Assembly (NCBI GenBank): GCA_016803235.1 | Contig: JADCLI010000008.1 | Location: 62,001-126,000 of the forward strand | From: Pimelobacter simplex | GTDB taxonomy: Bacteria > Actinomycetota > Actinomycetes > Propionibacteriales > Nocardioidaceae | Direction: 5' to 3' | Length of the DNA stretch: 64,000 nucleotides | Shown: positions 15,330 through 23,141 of the stretch, one piece after another | How positions within the stretch are numbered: position 1 is the stretch's first letter | How the letters are laid out: each line of letters starts with the position of its first letter | The notes under the pieces: generated by a model | Databases searched by the model: none | Seen by the model: only the letters and a program-made list of their open reading frames with translations | Told to the model about the DNA's origin: nothing | Translations under genes and position numbers: made by a program

Positions 15330-15659
15330 TCAATCGATGTAGTCGTCCAAGGCCATCAGCGCGTCCAGCCGCCACTCCGGCTCCACCCGGCTGATGGCGT
15401 CCGCGACGCCTTCGGGCCCGGTCACCTCGCCGCGCAGAAGGTGACTCGGAGGAGCGGCCGCGATCAGGCCCTCGGCCGCCACCAGGAACGACCAGTCGCG
15501 CTCGTGGAGGCTCGTTTGAGCCTCCTCAACTATGCCCCGCACCTGGGCACCGCGGAAAGCCAGGACCAGGTCCAGCGACATGCGGAACTCCTCGGTCATG
15601 AGGATGGTCGGGTCGGGCAACGCCACCGTGTGCAGCACGCCATCCTCATCGATCCACAC
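15330..15659 (-). CDS. Conserved hypothetical protein
   Basis: 109-residue acidic soluble protein from a GTG at 15659 (TEEFRMSLDLVLAFRGAQVR, ERDWSFLVAAEGLIAAAPPS). Predominantly helical. No family recognised. It occupies the interval between repeats R15 and R16, continuing the one-gene-per-interval pattern. Confidence 0.55.
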   Translation of the reverse strand: MWIDEDGVLHTVALPDPTILMTEEFRMSLDLVLAFRGAQVRGIVEEAQTSLHERDWSFLVAAEGLIAAAPPSHLLRGEVTGPEGVADAISRVEPEWRLDALMALDDYID

Positions 15660-15698
15660 GGCCAGAGTGTCCCATGCAGCCGCGGACAGTTACGTCCG

Positions 15699-15720
15699 CA
15701 TCTGCCGCGGATCGCGCGTC
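15699..15720 (+). repeat. Cassette repeat R16 (partial unit B)
   Basis: CATCTGCCGCGGATCGCGCG. Confidence 0.65.
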
Positions 15721-15725
15721 TCGAC

Positions 15726-15962
15726 CTAGCGGTCCCACTCCCAGTCCTCGACCCTCCGGTGGACCGGAATGATGTTGATGTGCAACTCGGCGAAGAAGCC
15801 CCCGGTCGCTAAGCGCTGCCGGAGTCTGACTGCCTCAGTCTCGGTGGTGAACGCGCCGACCTGGTGCGAGCCGACTTCGGGCTCACTTGGGTCGACGTAC
15901 TCGACGCTCCATGCGGTGATGGGTTCGATGTAGCCCTCAGGAGGTCCCTCGTGCGCGGTCAT
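15726..15962 (-). CDS. Conserved hypothetical protein (…IPVHRRVEDWEWDR family)
   Basis: 78 residues. ITAWSVEYVDPSEPEVGSHQ, VGAFTTETEAVRLRQRLA and the C-terminal LHINIIPVHRRVEDWEWDR match a family of short proteins of unknown function seen in many actinobacteria. The ATG at 15962 is used; a GTG at 15998 would add 12 residues. Lies between R16 and R17. Confidence 0.6.
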   Translation of the reverse strand: MTAHEGPPEGYIEPITAWSVEYVDPSEPEVGSHQVGAFTTETEAVRLRQRLATGGFFAELHINIIPVHRRVEDWEWDR

Positions 15963-15999
15963 CCAGTCAGTCTCGTCCAACCGGCTCAGGATGCGCACA

Positions 16000-16045
16000 C
16001 ATCTGCCGCTGTCGGGGCGGAGCGCCCGACCATGCCGCACGGCGG
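16000..16045 (+). repeat. Cassette repeat R17 (unit A)
   Basis: Canonical unit A hairpin GTCGGGGCGGAGCGCCCGAC followed by CATGCCGC. Confidence 0.85.
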
Positions 16046-16315
16046 TCAGCTGATCAGTGTGCTCTCCCGCTGGATGAGTTGAGCGCCGTTCCCCACCAGA
16101 TTTACGCGGCCGCCGAAGTTGGACTCCAGAGTCTCAACGGCGACCCCCTCATAGCGCCATATCTGCGTGCATTCCAGGTCAACCGCATGCTCGACGCCAG
16201 CCACCTCGATGCGAGTGAATCGATGACCAAGGCGAAGAGTTCCATCATGAACTCGAACAACCGCGCTCCCATTTGGAAGGTCGGGCGGCACGTCGACCAC
16301 GAAGAGTGTCACCAT
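16046..16315 (-). CDS. Conserved hypothetical protein
   Basis: 89 residues, beta-rich (MVTLFVVDVPPDLPNGSAVV, HRFTRIEVAGVEHAVDLE). The pattern of a short N-terminal strand and a GVEH motif is reminiscent of small elongation-factor-domain-2-like proteins found in immunity arrays, but I am not sure. Starts at ATG 16315 and lies between R17 and R18. Confidence 0.5.
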   Translation of the reverse strand: MVTLFVVDVPPDLPNGSAVVRVHDGTLRLGHRFTRIEVAGVEHAVDLECTQIWRYEGVAVETLESNFGGRVNLVGNGAQLIQRESTLIS

Positions 16316-16347
16316 GCCCTTGATCGTCGCACCCTCGACCGCCCGAT

Positions 16348-16390
16348 CATGCCGCTGTCCGGACAGAGCGTCCGACCATGCCGCGACCCA
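16348..16390 (+). repeat. Cassette repeat R18 (unit A with compensatory change)
   Basis: Stem arms read GTCCGGA and TCCGAC: relative to R17 a G-C pair is replaced by A-T on both sides, which keeps the stem. It is the last copy in the window. Confidence 0.75.
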
Positions 16391-16516
16391 CTCGGGCCTG
16401 CCGAAGAGCGCACCAGTTCCGTCGTGGCACCGGACGTGGACTGGTAGCGGTGGCGCTACTCAGCGCCCTGTCGAGCGTCGCGGTCGATGTCTACCTGTAC
16501 TGATCGGTGCCGACTT

Positions 16517-16744
16517 TCCGAGTGGGGATCAGGTCCCTCGGAGGGTTTTGAAGGGGTAGTCTCGACGTCGACCGGCCGTTTTGGGCCGGATGACATCAAA
16601 AGAGCATGGTGCCCCCAGAGGTGGCACACCCCCGGTCAAACGCGATCCAACGGGTGGCAATGGGACCCGGATTTCACGCTCAGAACGCCGAATTCGGCTC
16701 TGTTGAGCGGGAAAATCCACTGGTTCAAGTCCCCCCTCGGACAC
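16517..16744 (+). repeat. tRNA-like structured element, copy 1
   Basis: The 3' end (TTCAAGTCCCCCCTCGGACAC, from 16723) looks like a tRNA T-loop and acceptor strand. Its CCCCCCTCGGA can pair with TCCGAGTGGGG at 16517-16527 (10 of 11 pairs), closing a domain of about 225 bases. No normal D-arm or anticodon arm is visible. A degenerate copy lies at 48389-48600. It may be an integration-site remnant or a structured RNA. Confidence 0.5.
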
Positions 16745-16748
16745 AGAT

Positions 16749-16777
16749 GGAAACCCCAGGGCCGACCTGGGGTTTCC
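16749..16777 (+). terminator. Strong intrinsic terminator
   Basis: 12-bp stem GGAAACCCCAGG / CCTGGGGTTTCC with a 5-base loop, followed by a pyrimidine-rich TTCATTT run. Directly downstream of the tRNA-like 3' end. Confidence 0.8.
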
Positions 16778-17191
16778 TTCATTTCAGGTCGTACCGTGGA
16801 AGCCCGTGGGGCACCAAAGGGCACCAGAGACACTCGGAGGGTCCTGGGACGGCTTGGATCGAGAAACGCACGCGTGGTGTCGGCGGAACGGAACTTCCGC
16901 ACGGGGGATCTGGTGCCTCGGGGGCACCCGGGACGGCGCCGAACAGGTCGAGACGTTCAACCCCGGCAGCGACGTACACATCGTGGCGTGGGCTGACGGC
17001 TTCTCGAGGATGGTCGAGCCCGCAGGGCCGCGTGGGATCGGTCCCTGAAGACCAAGGCGCTTCTTCTCCTCGGCAGACGCTGGGCAGTTCGCCGGGACAG
17101 CTCTCTGAGCCTCTCCCGTACCTCGTTCCCATCGCCGAGAGCTGGCTGGGTCGCGCCCAGCGGTAGCGGCCCCGCGGACATGGCCCCAGAG
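16778..17191. other. No confident gene
   Basis: About 410 bases between the terminator and the response regulator gene. Open frames exist but have shadow-like composition. The stretch near 16945-17045 (VETFNPGSDVHIVAWADGFS) looks somewhat protein-like and could be a relic of an integrase-proximal gene; I cannot support this further. Confidence 0.4.
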
Positions 17192-17803
17192 CTATGCATC
17201 GAGTAGCGCCTGCGTCAGGCGCGCGACGAGGTCGACGATCTTCCCAGGGGAGTCACGTCCGCTGGCCGCCAACGCCTGTGCGATCTGGCTGTCCGTCTGG
17301 CCCTTGATGACGAGCTCGAACATCTGGCGTTCGATGTCGGTCACCGACGGGGTCAGGCCTTCGATGACCGACTCGAGCAGCCGGGCGGCGCGCTCGATGC
17401 TGTCAGGATCCAGACTGCTGCCCGGTCGCAGTTGTCGGACCGTGTTCAAGATGTTGCTGCTACGACTCACCTTGATGACGTATCCCGCGGCTCCGGCGAG
17501 GACAGTCGCCGCCAGGGCCTCGTCATCGTCAGCCGCTGTGAGGAGGAGACCCACGATTGCGGGATTCTTCGACCGCACGGCGCGACAGACCTCGATGCCC
17601 GTGCCATCTTGCAGGTGAAGGTCGAGCAGCATGACATCAGGCGCGAGCCGAAGGATCTCCGGAACCGCCTCTCGTGCTGAACCGGAATCGCCGACGACCT
17701 GAAGATCGCGGGCGGGAACGAGCAGGTCGCGAACCCCGCGTCGGACGATGTCGTGGTCATCGACGAGGTAGACGCGTTGGAAGCGAGTGAGGTACCCCTC
17801 CAT
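17192..17803 (-). CDS. Orphan NarL/DosR-like response regulator with altered recognition helix
   Basis: 203 residues from ATG 17803. Receiver residues are intact: YLVDDHDIVRRGV (acidic pocket), DVMLLDLHLQDG (phospho-acceptor Asp), LLLTAADD (Thr) and AGYVIKVSRS (Lys). The C-terminal LuxR-type domain begins normally (DIERQMFELVIKGQTDSQIA), but where DosR-type proteins have EKTVKNYV this one has SPGKIVDLVARL, so the DNA-contacting Lys/Asn residues are absent. It may bind another site or act without binding DNA. No kinase is adjacent; the DosS-like kinase at 32016 is a candidate partner. It lies downstream of the SulP gene on the same strand. Confidence 0.8.
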   Translation of the reverse strand: MEGYLTRFQRVYLVDDHDIVRRGVRDLLVPARDLQVVGDSGSAREAVPEILRLAPDVMLLDLHLQDGTGIEVCRAVRSKNPAIVGLLLTAADDDEALAATVLAGAAGYVIKVSRSSNILNTVRQLRPGSSLDPDSIERAARLLESVIEGLTPSVTDIERQMFELVIKGQTDSQIAQALAASGRDSPGKIVDLVARLTQALLDA

Positions 17804-17940
17804 CCACCCGTTGTACGCCCTCCATCGTCTCCGTGCCAGCCTGCGCGGCATCGAGCGGCCGGCTTCACGGGCCTTGCTCGCGGTGTGGGCGCTTGGGGCG
17901 TCCGATGCCTCCCGTGACGGAGAAGGTGGTCCTGCCGTGG

Positions 17941-19644
17941 TCATTCCGGGAACGCCGCTTGATAGGCGTCGACGGCCGTCGGAAGCGTCGGGTAGACGTG
18001 CTCCTCGCCGATCCGGTCGATGAAGCCCGAACGCTCGAGCAGCAGTCGGACCGCGTGCTCGACGCGGGCGAGCGCGACGACGATGCCGCGCTCGGCGAGC
18101 TCGTGACGCACTGACTCGAGGGCGTCGAGGGCCGTCGAGTCGATGTCGGAGATCGCCTCGGCGTTGATCAGGAACCATTGAGCCGGCCCGAAGGCGGTCG
18201 CCGCGGCGAGTGCCCGAGTCCTGAAGTCGTCGGCGTTGGCGAAGAAGAGTGGTGAGTCGTAGCGGTAGACCACGAGACCCGTCACGACGCGGGCGTCAGG
18301 GTGGTCCTCCACATCGTGCATACCGGCGAGTCCGTCGACGTATCCGAGCACTGCGTCGTGGGGGCGAGCGACCCGACGTAGGAGGTCCAGGAAGGAGAGG
18401 CCGATGGCGACCAGGACCGCGGGTAGGACGCCGATCGCCACGACCGCCGCAGCCGTCGCAACCGCGATGACCAGCTCGGATCGCCGGACCCGGGCCAGTC
18501 GCCTGAACTCGTCCAAGCGAATCAGTCGGATCGCCGCGTACACGACGACTGCGCCGAGAGCTGTCGAGGGAAAGGCCTCGAGCAGCGGCTTGAATGCGAT
18601 GACGGCGAGAACCGTGCAGGCCAGGGTGAACAGGCCGGTCGCTTGGCTCCGAGCTCCCACAGCATCACCGATGGCGGTTCGACTCCCGCTGCTGCTGACG
18701 GGAAAGCCACGCATGAGCGCGGAGCCGGCGTTGGCGAACGCGAGGCCGAGGAGCTCGCGGCGAGCGTCGATGCGCCGGTCACCCTGTGCTTCGAATGCGC
18801 GAGCGGTCAGCACGTTGTCGGTGTATCCGACGAAGGAGATGCCCAACGCCGGTACGACCGCAGCTGCGAACAGTGGCCCATCGAGCGAGGGCAGGGCCGG
18901 TGTGGGAAGCCCTGCGGGGATGTTGCCGACGAGCCCGACGCCGTGCTCGGGAAGTGCCAGCAGTGACGATGCCGCCGTGGCGGCCAGCATTCCCAACAGG
19001 GCGACGGGTGCATGAGGCCGAATCGCGGTTCCGACGAGCATCGCGACCAAGGTGGCGAGCCCGAGAACGGTCGTCGCGGGCTCGATGTCCCGGAGGTGCT
19101 GAGCGACATAGAGGATGCGCCGCCACACCTGTTCCTCGGGGATCGCGATGCCGCACAGCCTCCCGAGCTGCGACATGATCATCAGCAGTGCGACGCCCGC
19201 CAGGTATCCGACGAGGACCGGTCGCGACAGGAGGTCGGCGAGCACGCTGAGCCGCGCGGCCCAGGCGATCAGGCACACGAGCGCCACGGTGAGCGCCAAC
19301 ACGGAAGCGAACGCCACCGGGTCCTTCGTCCCGGCAGCCACCGATCCGATCGCGGACGCCGTCAGCAACGCCGTGGTCGACTCCGGTCCCACCGAGAGAA
19401 CTCGTGAGGAACCGACTGCGGCATACAGGCTGAGTGCGCCCACTGCGGCCCACAGCCCGTTCTCGGCAGGGAGGCCTGCGAGCTCGGCGTAGGCCATCAC
19501 CTGGGGCACGAGATAGGCGGTGATCGTCAGGCCGGCCACCAGATCCGCTCGCCACCAGCCACCCTGATAGCCGCGCCACCACGCAGGTGCGCCAGAGCCA
19601 GAAGGGGCGCTCGCGACCGGCACCGGATGGATCTGCGCTGCCAT
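17941..19644 (-). CDS. SulP family anion transporter with STAS domain
   Basis: 567 residues. The membrane part (about 30-420) holds typical SulP blocks: DLVAGLTITAYLVPQVMAYA, LSVGPESTTALLTASAIGSV, and SFVGYTDNVLTARAFEAQGD. The C-terminal 120 residues form a STAS domain (WFLINAEAISDIDSTALDAL). Such proteins move sulfate, bicarbonate or other anions across the cytoplasmic membrane; the substrate cannot be read from sequence. It follows the DoxX-family gene by 31 bases on the same strand, so both probably share the DosR-like boxes at 20317-20352. Confidence 0.9.
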   Translation of the reverse strand: MAAQIHPVPVASAPSGSGAPAWWRGYQGGWWRADLVAGLTITAYLVPQVMAYAELAGLPAENGLWAAVGALSLYAAVGSSRVLSVGPESTTALLTASAIGSVAAGTKDPVAFASVLALTVALVCLIAWAARLSVLADLLSRPVLVGYLAGVALLMIMSQLGRLCGIAIPEEQVWRRILYVAQHLRDIEPATTVLGLATLVAMLVGTAIRPHAPVALLGMLAATAASSLLALPEHGVGLVGNIPAGLPTPALPSLDGPLFAAAVVPALGISFVGYTDNVLTARAFEAQGDRRIDARRELLGLAFANAGSALMRGFPVSSSGSRTAIGDAVGARSQATGLFTLACTVLAVIAFKPLLEAFPSTALGAVVVYAAIRLIRLDEFRRLARVRRSELVIAVATAAAVVAIGVLPAVLVAIGLSFLDLLRRVARPHDAVLGYVDGLAGMHDVEDHPDARVVTGLVVYRYDSPLFFANADDFRTRALAAATAFGPAQWFLINAEAISDIDSTALDALESVRHELAERGIVVALARVEHAVRLLLERSGFIDRIGEEHVYPTLPTAVDAYQAAFPE

Positions 19645-19675
19645 GTCCGCGGACCACGTGCCTGCGACGGCGACG

Positions 19676-20254
19676 TCAGCGCAGCTCGGGGAAGCGACGC
19701 ACGAGCTGGGTCCGTGACCAGCGGTGGCCGAGGCCCCAGGTGCTCCCGGAGCCGGTGAGCCCCAGCACGGCCATCATGAGTGCTCCCAGCACGTGGTCGT
19801 CCAGGACGGGGTTGTTCGCCGGTGGGAGGACGACGCTCCACATGAGCAGGTACATCGCGCACCCCGCCAGGGTGCCGATACGCATGCCGATGCCGAGGGT
19901 GAGGGTCACCCCGACGCCGAGCAGTCCCAACATGAATGCCCAGTCGGCGAAGGCTGTGCCGGCCAGGTCGTTCCAGAATCCCTGGAACGGTCCGTCCGCG
20001 GCTGAGCCGAGGAATCCCCGAGTCGCGCTGCCGCCGTTGACCCAGGCGGCGGGACCGAAACGGTCCACGGTGCCGTCCTGACCGGCTCCGGTCGCGTAGC
20101 CGAGGGCGAGGAGCTTGTCGAAGAAGGCCCACAAGAAGACGAGGCCGAAGGCGATGCGCGTGACTGCCAGCACGCGCCGCGCACCATGGTCGCGGACGGC
20201 CGACTCCTCGTCGTGCTCGACGATGTGGTGGAGGTGCGCAGTGAACGTGGTCAT
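19676..20254 (-). CDS. DoxX-family membrane protein
   Basis: 192 residues, four membrane segments. VLAVTRIAFGLVFLWAFFDK followed by an extracytoplasmic loop (GPAAWVNGGSATRGFLGSAA) and FMLGLLGVGVTLTLGIGMRI is typical of the DoxX/TQO-small-subunit group. Members are linked to thiosulfate:quinone oxidoreduction or membrane redox complexes, but the exact role of actinobacterial members is uncertain. The ATG at 20254 has a GGAAGGAAG ribosome site. First gene of an operon with the SulP transporter and preceded by paired DosR-like boxes. Confidence 0.8.
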   Translation of the reverse strand: MTTFTAHLHHIVEHDEESAVRDHGARRVLAVTRIAFGLVFLWAFFDKLLALGYATGAGQDGTVDRFGPAAWVNGGSATRGFLGSAADGPFQGFWNDLAGTAFADWAFMLGLLGVGVTLTLGIGMRIGTLAGCAMYLLMWSVVLPPANNPVLDDHVLGALMMAVLGLTGSGSTWGLGHRWSRTQLVRRFPELR

Positions 20255-20316
20255 GGTGTCTTCCTTCCGTGAGGACTTGTCCCGCCCAGTCCACCGCCGA
20301 CGCGAGGAACGGTGCA

Positions 20317-20352
20317 GGGGCGCAGGTCGCGATCCAGCGGGCTCAAGGTCCC
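20317..20352. promoter_or_regulatory. Paired DosR-like boxes upstream of doxX-sulP
   Basis: GGGGCGCAGGTCGC (20317-20330) and GGGCTCAAGGTCCC (20339-20352), centres 22 bp apart. The remaining 225 bases up to the next gene hold nothing recognisable. Confidence 0.6.
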
Positions 20353-20578
20353 GGGCGCCTGCGGCCTCCTGGCGCTGACCCTGGGCACGGGGCGACGGCG
20401 ATGGTGGTGGCCGCCGCTGCCGCCCGTGCCTGCCCACTCATGGAGGCGGATGCGGGGCCGTCGCTGTCGTGGGCGCCTTGCGGCTCGGATTGCCCGTCGG
20501 GACCCCGGTCGCCGGGTGCATCGGCAGGCCCGTCCGCGCGCGCCCCGGCCGACGGGTGGGTGCGCACGGCTGGAGCCG

Positions 20579-20779
20579 TCAGCAGATGTGCTCGGGGCTC
20601 CATCCCGTGCGTCCCTGGTGCATGCCGGGGTTGTGCTGGGCGTCGAAGCCCATCGTCCGGGCACAGTCTGAGACGTGCCGTCCGAAGTCGTCCGCGGCTG
20701 AGGACGGGGCCGTGCCGGTGAGCACGAGGGCAGTCGCTGCGGTCGCGACCGAGACGGTGATGGTGAGCGGACGAATCAT
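20579..20779 (-). CDS. Small secreted protein
   Basis: 66 residues with a signal peptide (MIRPLTITVSVATAATALVL, cleavage near SSAADD). The mature part of about 37 residues has two cysteines (HVSDCARTMGF and the C-terminal HIC) that could form a disulfide. Short secreted proteins of this GFDAQHNPGMHQG type occur in many actinobacteria with unknown function. It is the last gene of the cyd-USP-flavodoxin operon, 42 bases downstream of the flavodoxin gene, with GAGAG before the ATG. Confidence 0.6.
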   Translation of the reverse strand: MIRPLTITVSVATAATALVLTGTAPSSAADDFGRHVSDCARTMGFDAQHNPGMHQGRTGWSPEHIC

Positions 20780-20821
20780 GATGAGCTCTCTCTCAGGGTT
20801 TTCCGAGACGGGATTCTGGGA

Positions 20822-21370
20822 TCAGGCCGCGTGGTCGAGCTCGGCGAGACAAGCCGCGGCGAGCATCCTGCCCCAACGTTCGGCCCGCTCCTCCTCACCG
20901 GGCACGAGCGGGCCGCGGGTGCCGTCGACGAGGAACGCCACCGGCTTGCGCAGAAGGCGGAAGCCGCGGCGGTGCAGGAGCCGGGCGGCGGTGACCCCGG
21001 CTGCCAGCGGCAGCCGGCGCACCTTGGCCACCCGGGTGTCGAACACCGCGGCCAGGGTGGTCCCGAAGCGGTCAGGGCTGATGCTGGAGATCCACTCCCG
21101 GGCACCGATCTTCGCGCGATCCGACGGTGCGCCCTGTCGGACCGCGTCGGCCCGAGTGCCCGGCCGGCTGAGCGAGAAGGCGTGCGTCGGGGCACCGAGC
21201 AGCAGCAGGTCGACCTGGACGGGGCCGGTGGACGCCAGCGAGGTGACCGGGACGCTGTGGGCCTCGAACCCCGCCCGCTGCAGTCCTCGTACGATCGCCT
21301 GAGCCACCTGGGCGGTGTTGTCGAACAGCGACTCGTACACCACGAGGGCGCTCGGGACCTCCTTGCTCAT
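20822..21370 (-). CDS. Flavodoxin-like protein
   Basis: 182 residues. The N-terminus SALVVYESLFDNTAQVAQAI carries the FMN phosphate-binding loop (SLFDNT), and DLLLLGAPTHAFSLSRPGTR the second loop of the flavodoxin fold. It would carry electrons or reduce small molecules in the cytoplasm. The start overlaps the stop of the upstream universal stress gene (ATGA), so it is in the same operon as cydABDC and under the same DosR-like control. The long basic helical C-terminus is unlike short-chain flavodoxins. Confidence 0.8.
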   Translation of the reverse strand: MSKEVPSALVVYESLFDNTAQVAQAIVRGLQRAGFEAHSVPVTSLASTGPVQVDLLLLGAPTHAFSLSRPGTRADAVRQGAPSDRAKIGAREWISSISPDRFGTTLAAVFDTRVAKVRRLPLAAGVTAARLLHRRGFRLLRKPVAFLVDGTRGPLVPGEEERAERWGRMLAAACLAELDHAA

Positions 21371-22209
21371 GACGGAAGGACGATCGTGGGCTCGGGGACG
21401 ACCGCCACGGTGGTGTGCGCCCGTTCGACGACCGCGGTCGCGATCGAGCCGGTGACCAGGCGGCCGACGGTGTCGAGGGGGTGGCGTCCGACGACCACGA
21501 GGTCCCAGGCCGCGGTACGCCCGCCGAGGACGTCGTCGACCAGGCCATGAGTGACACGCAGGGTGGCGGGGACGTCGGGGTACTTCTCGGCGAATCCGGC
21601 GACGGACTCGGCCAGCAGCAGGTGCGCCTCGTCCTCGGGGCCGAGGTCGGCGTCCTCGATGCGGACGTTGCGGAGGCCGGCCACGGCGGCCACGACGTCC
21701 CACACGCAGTGCACGACGGTGAGGGGCTGGCCGTGCAGCGATGCTTGCGCGAAGGCGAAGTCGAGGACCGACAGGGATGCCTCCGTGCCGTCGGCGCCGA
21801 CGAGGACGCCCTTGCCACGATGCTCCTCGGCGCGCGGCCGGCAGACCACGACGGGGCAGTACGAGAGGCGGCTGACCGCGGCACTGACCGACCCGAGCAG
21901 CATGCTGCGCACGGTTCCGCGTCCGCGCGACCCCATCACGAGGAGGTGGGCGTCGCGGGAGAGCTCGACCAGCGTGCCGCGCGGGTCGTCGGCGGCGGTC
22001 AGGCCCACCACGTCGACGTCCGGTGCGATCTCGCGCGCGAGCTGGACCGCCTCGGCATTGATGCGGTGGACTGCGCCCTCGTCCGCGCTGAGGACGAGGA
22101 GCGGTCGGCGCTCGAGCGTCGCCTGCTCCGCAGCCCAGGCGATGGCGCGAGCGGCGTGCTTCGAGCCGTCGGCTCCGACGACGATGCTTCCCGGCCGGAT
22201 GGTGCTCAT
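21367..22209 (-). CDS. Universal stress protein, tandem domain
   Basis: 280 residues, two USP domains. The first has SIVVGADGSKHAARAI and the ATP-binding motif MGSRGRGTVRSMLLGSVS; in the second (from about residue 145) the motif is changed to VGRHPLDTVGRLVTGSIA, so only one site is clearly nucleotide-competent. Tandem USPs of this kind are classic members of mycobacterial DosR regulons. Overlaps flavodoxin by 4 bases and follows the paralogous USP gene by 8 bases. Confidence 0.9.
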   Translation of the reverse strand: MSTIRPGSIVVGADGSKHAARAIAWAAEQATLERRPLLVLSADEGAVHRINAEAVQLAREIAPDVDVVGLTAADDPRGTLVELSRDAHLLVMGSRGRGTVRSMLLGSVSAAVSRLSYCPVVVCRPRAEEHRGKGVLVGADGTEASLSVLDFAFAQASLHGQPLTVVHCVWDVVAAVAGLRNVRIEDADLGPEDEAHLLLAESVAGFAEKYPDVPATLRVTHGLVDDVLGGRTAAWDLVVVGRHPLDTVGRLVTGSIATAVVERAHTTVAVVPEPTIVLPS

Positions 22210-22217
22210 GATGTGCC

Positions 22218-23141
22218 TCAGCTCTCGGCAGGCGGGTCGGCCTGCGGTACGACGGCCACGGTCGTGCGGGACCGTTCGATGACGGTTGTGGCGACCGCGC
22301 CAGTGACCAGGCGCAGCAGCGAGTCGACGGGGTGCCGGCCGACGACGATCAGGTTCCAGGCAGCGCTGGTGTCGCTCAGGCAGTCCTCGGCCATCCCTCG
22401 GGCCAGGCGCAGGTCGACCGCCACCTCGGGGAACTTCGAGGAGATCCCGGCCACGCTCTCCCCGAGCAGGACCCGGTACTGCTCGAGTCCGGTCTCGCGG
22501 GGGGAGACCATGACCGGGCCGTGCACGGCTCCGATCTCGTCCCACACGGCGTGGACGACGGTCAGCGGCAGGTCCATCAGGGACGCCTGCTGGAAGGCGA
22601 ACTCGATGACGGGCAGCGACTCCGGAGTGCCGTCGGCGCCCACGAGGATGCCCTGCTGCTCCCGCTCACCGTGGCGCTGGGGCCGGCACACCACGACCGG
22701 GCAGGCGGCGTCGCGGCTCACCGCGGCACTGACCGAGCCCAGCAGCTTGCTGCGCAGGACCCCACGGCCGCGAGAGCCGAGGACGAGCAGCGGCACGTCG
22801 CGGGAGATCTCGACGAGCACGTGCCGCGGGTCGCCGATCCGAGCCGCGACGGTGACCTCCAGCCCGGGGTGCAGGTGCAGGGCGACGTCGGCGGCCTCCC
22901 GCGCCAGGGCGCGGGCACCGGCGAGAGCCTGCGTGGGGTCCCAGGCGTAGGCTGCGCCCATGCCGCCCCACGCGGCCGTCGGCACCTCAGGACCGTGCAC
23001 GGTGGTGAGGACGGTCAGCGGCCGTCGCTCGAGGAAGGCCTGCTCGGCGGCCCAGTGGACGGCGCGGTCGGCATCGTCGGAGCCGTCGGTGGCGACGACG
23101 ATGCTGTTCGCGGCGACGGGATCGATGGAGTCAGTGGTCAT
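22218..23141 (-). CDS. Universal stress protein, tandem domain
   Basis: 307 residues, paralogue of the next gene. NSIVVATDGSDDADRAVHWA and LGSRGRGVLRSKLLGSVS mark the first domain, ILVGADGTPESLPVIEFAF and VGRHPVDSLLRLVTGAVA the second with the same degenerate ATP motif. The start lies inside the 3' end of cydDC, so the genes are coupled, but a DosR-like box pair just upstream (23177-23213) suggests an additional internal promoter for USP-USP-flavodoxin. Confidence 0.9.
   Translation of the reverse strand: MTTDSIDPVAANSIVVATDGSDDADRAVHWAAEQAFLERRPLTVLTTVHGPEVPTAAWGGMGAAYAWDPTQALAGARALAREAADVALHLHPGLEVTVAARIGDPRHVLVEISRDVPLLVLGSRGRGVLRSKLLGSVSAAVSRDAACPVVVCRPQRHGEREQQGILVGADGTPESLPVIEFAFQQASLMDLPLTVVHAVWDEIGAVHGPVMVSPRETGLEQYRVLLGESVAGISSKFPEVAVDLRLARGMAEDCLSDTSAAWNLIVVGRHPVDSLLRLVTGAVATTVIERSRTTVAVVPQADPPAES

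Noticed and set aside
436..16390. CRISPR array
   Set aside because: Repeat spacing is 200-650 bases, the intervals are genes, and no cas genes occur.
16517..16744. tmRNA (ssrA)
   Set aside because: The tRNA-like ends pair, but I see no tag-peptide frame ending in LAA-like residues, and the length (about 230) is too short for an actinobacterial tmRNA.
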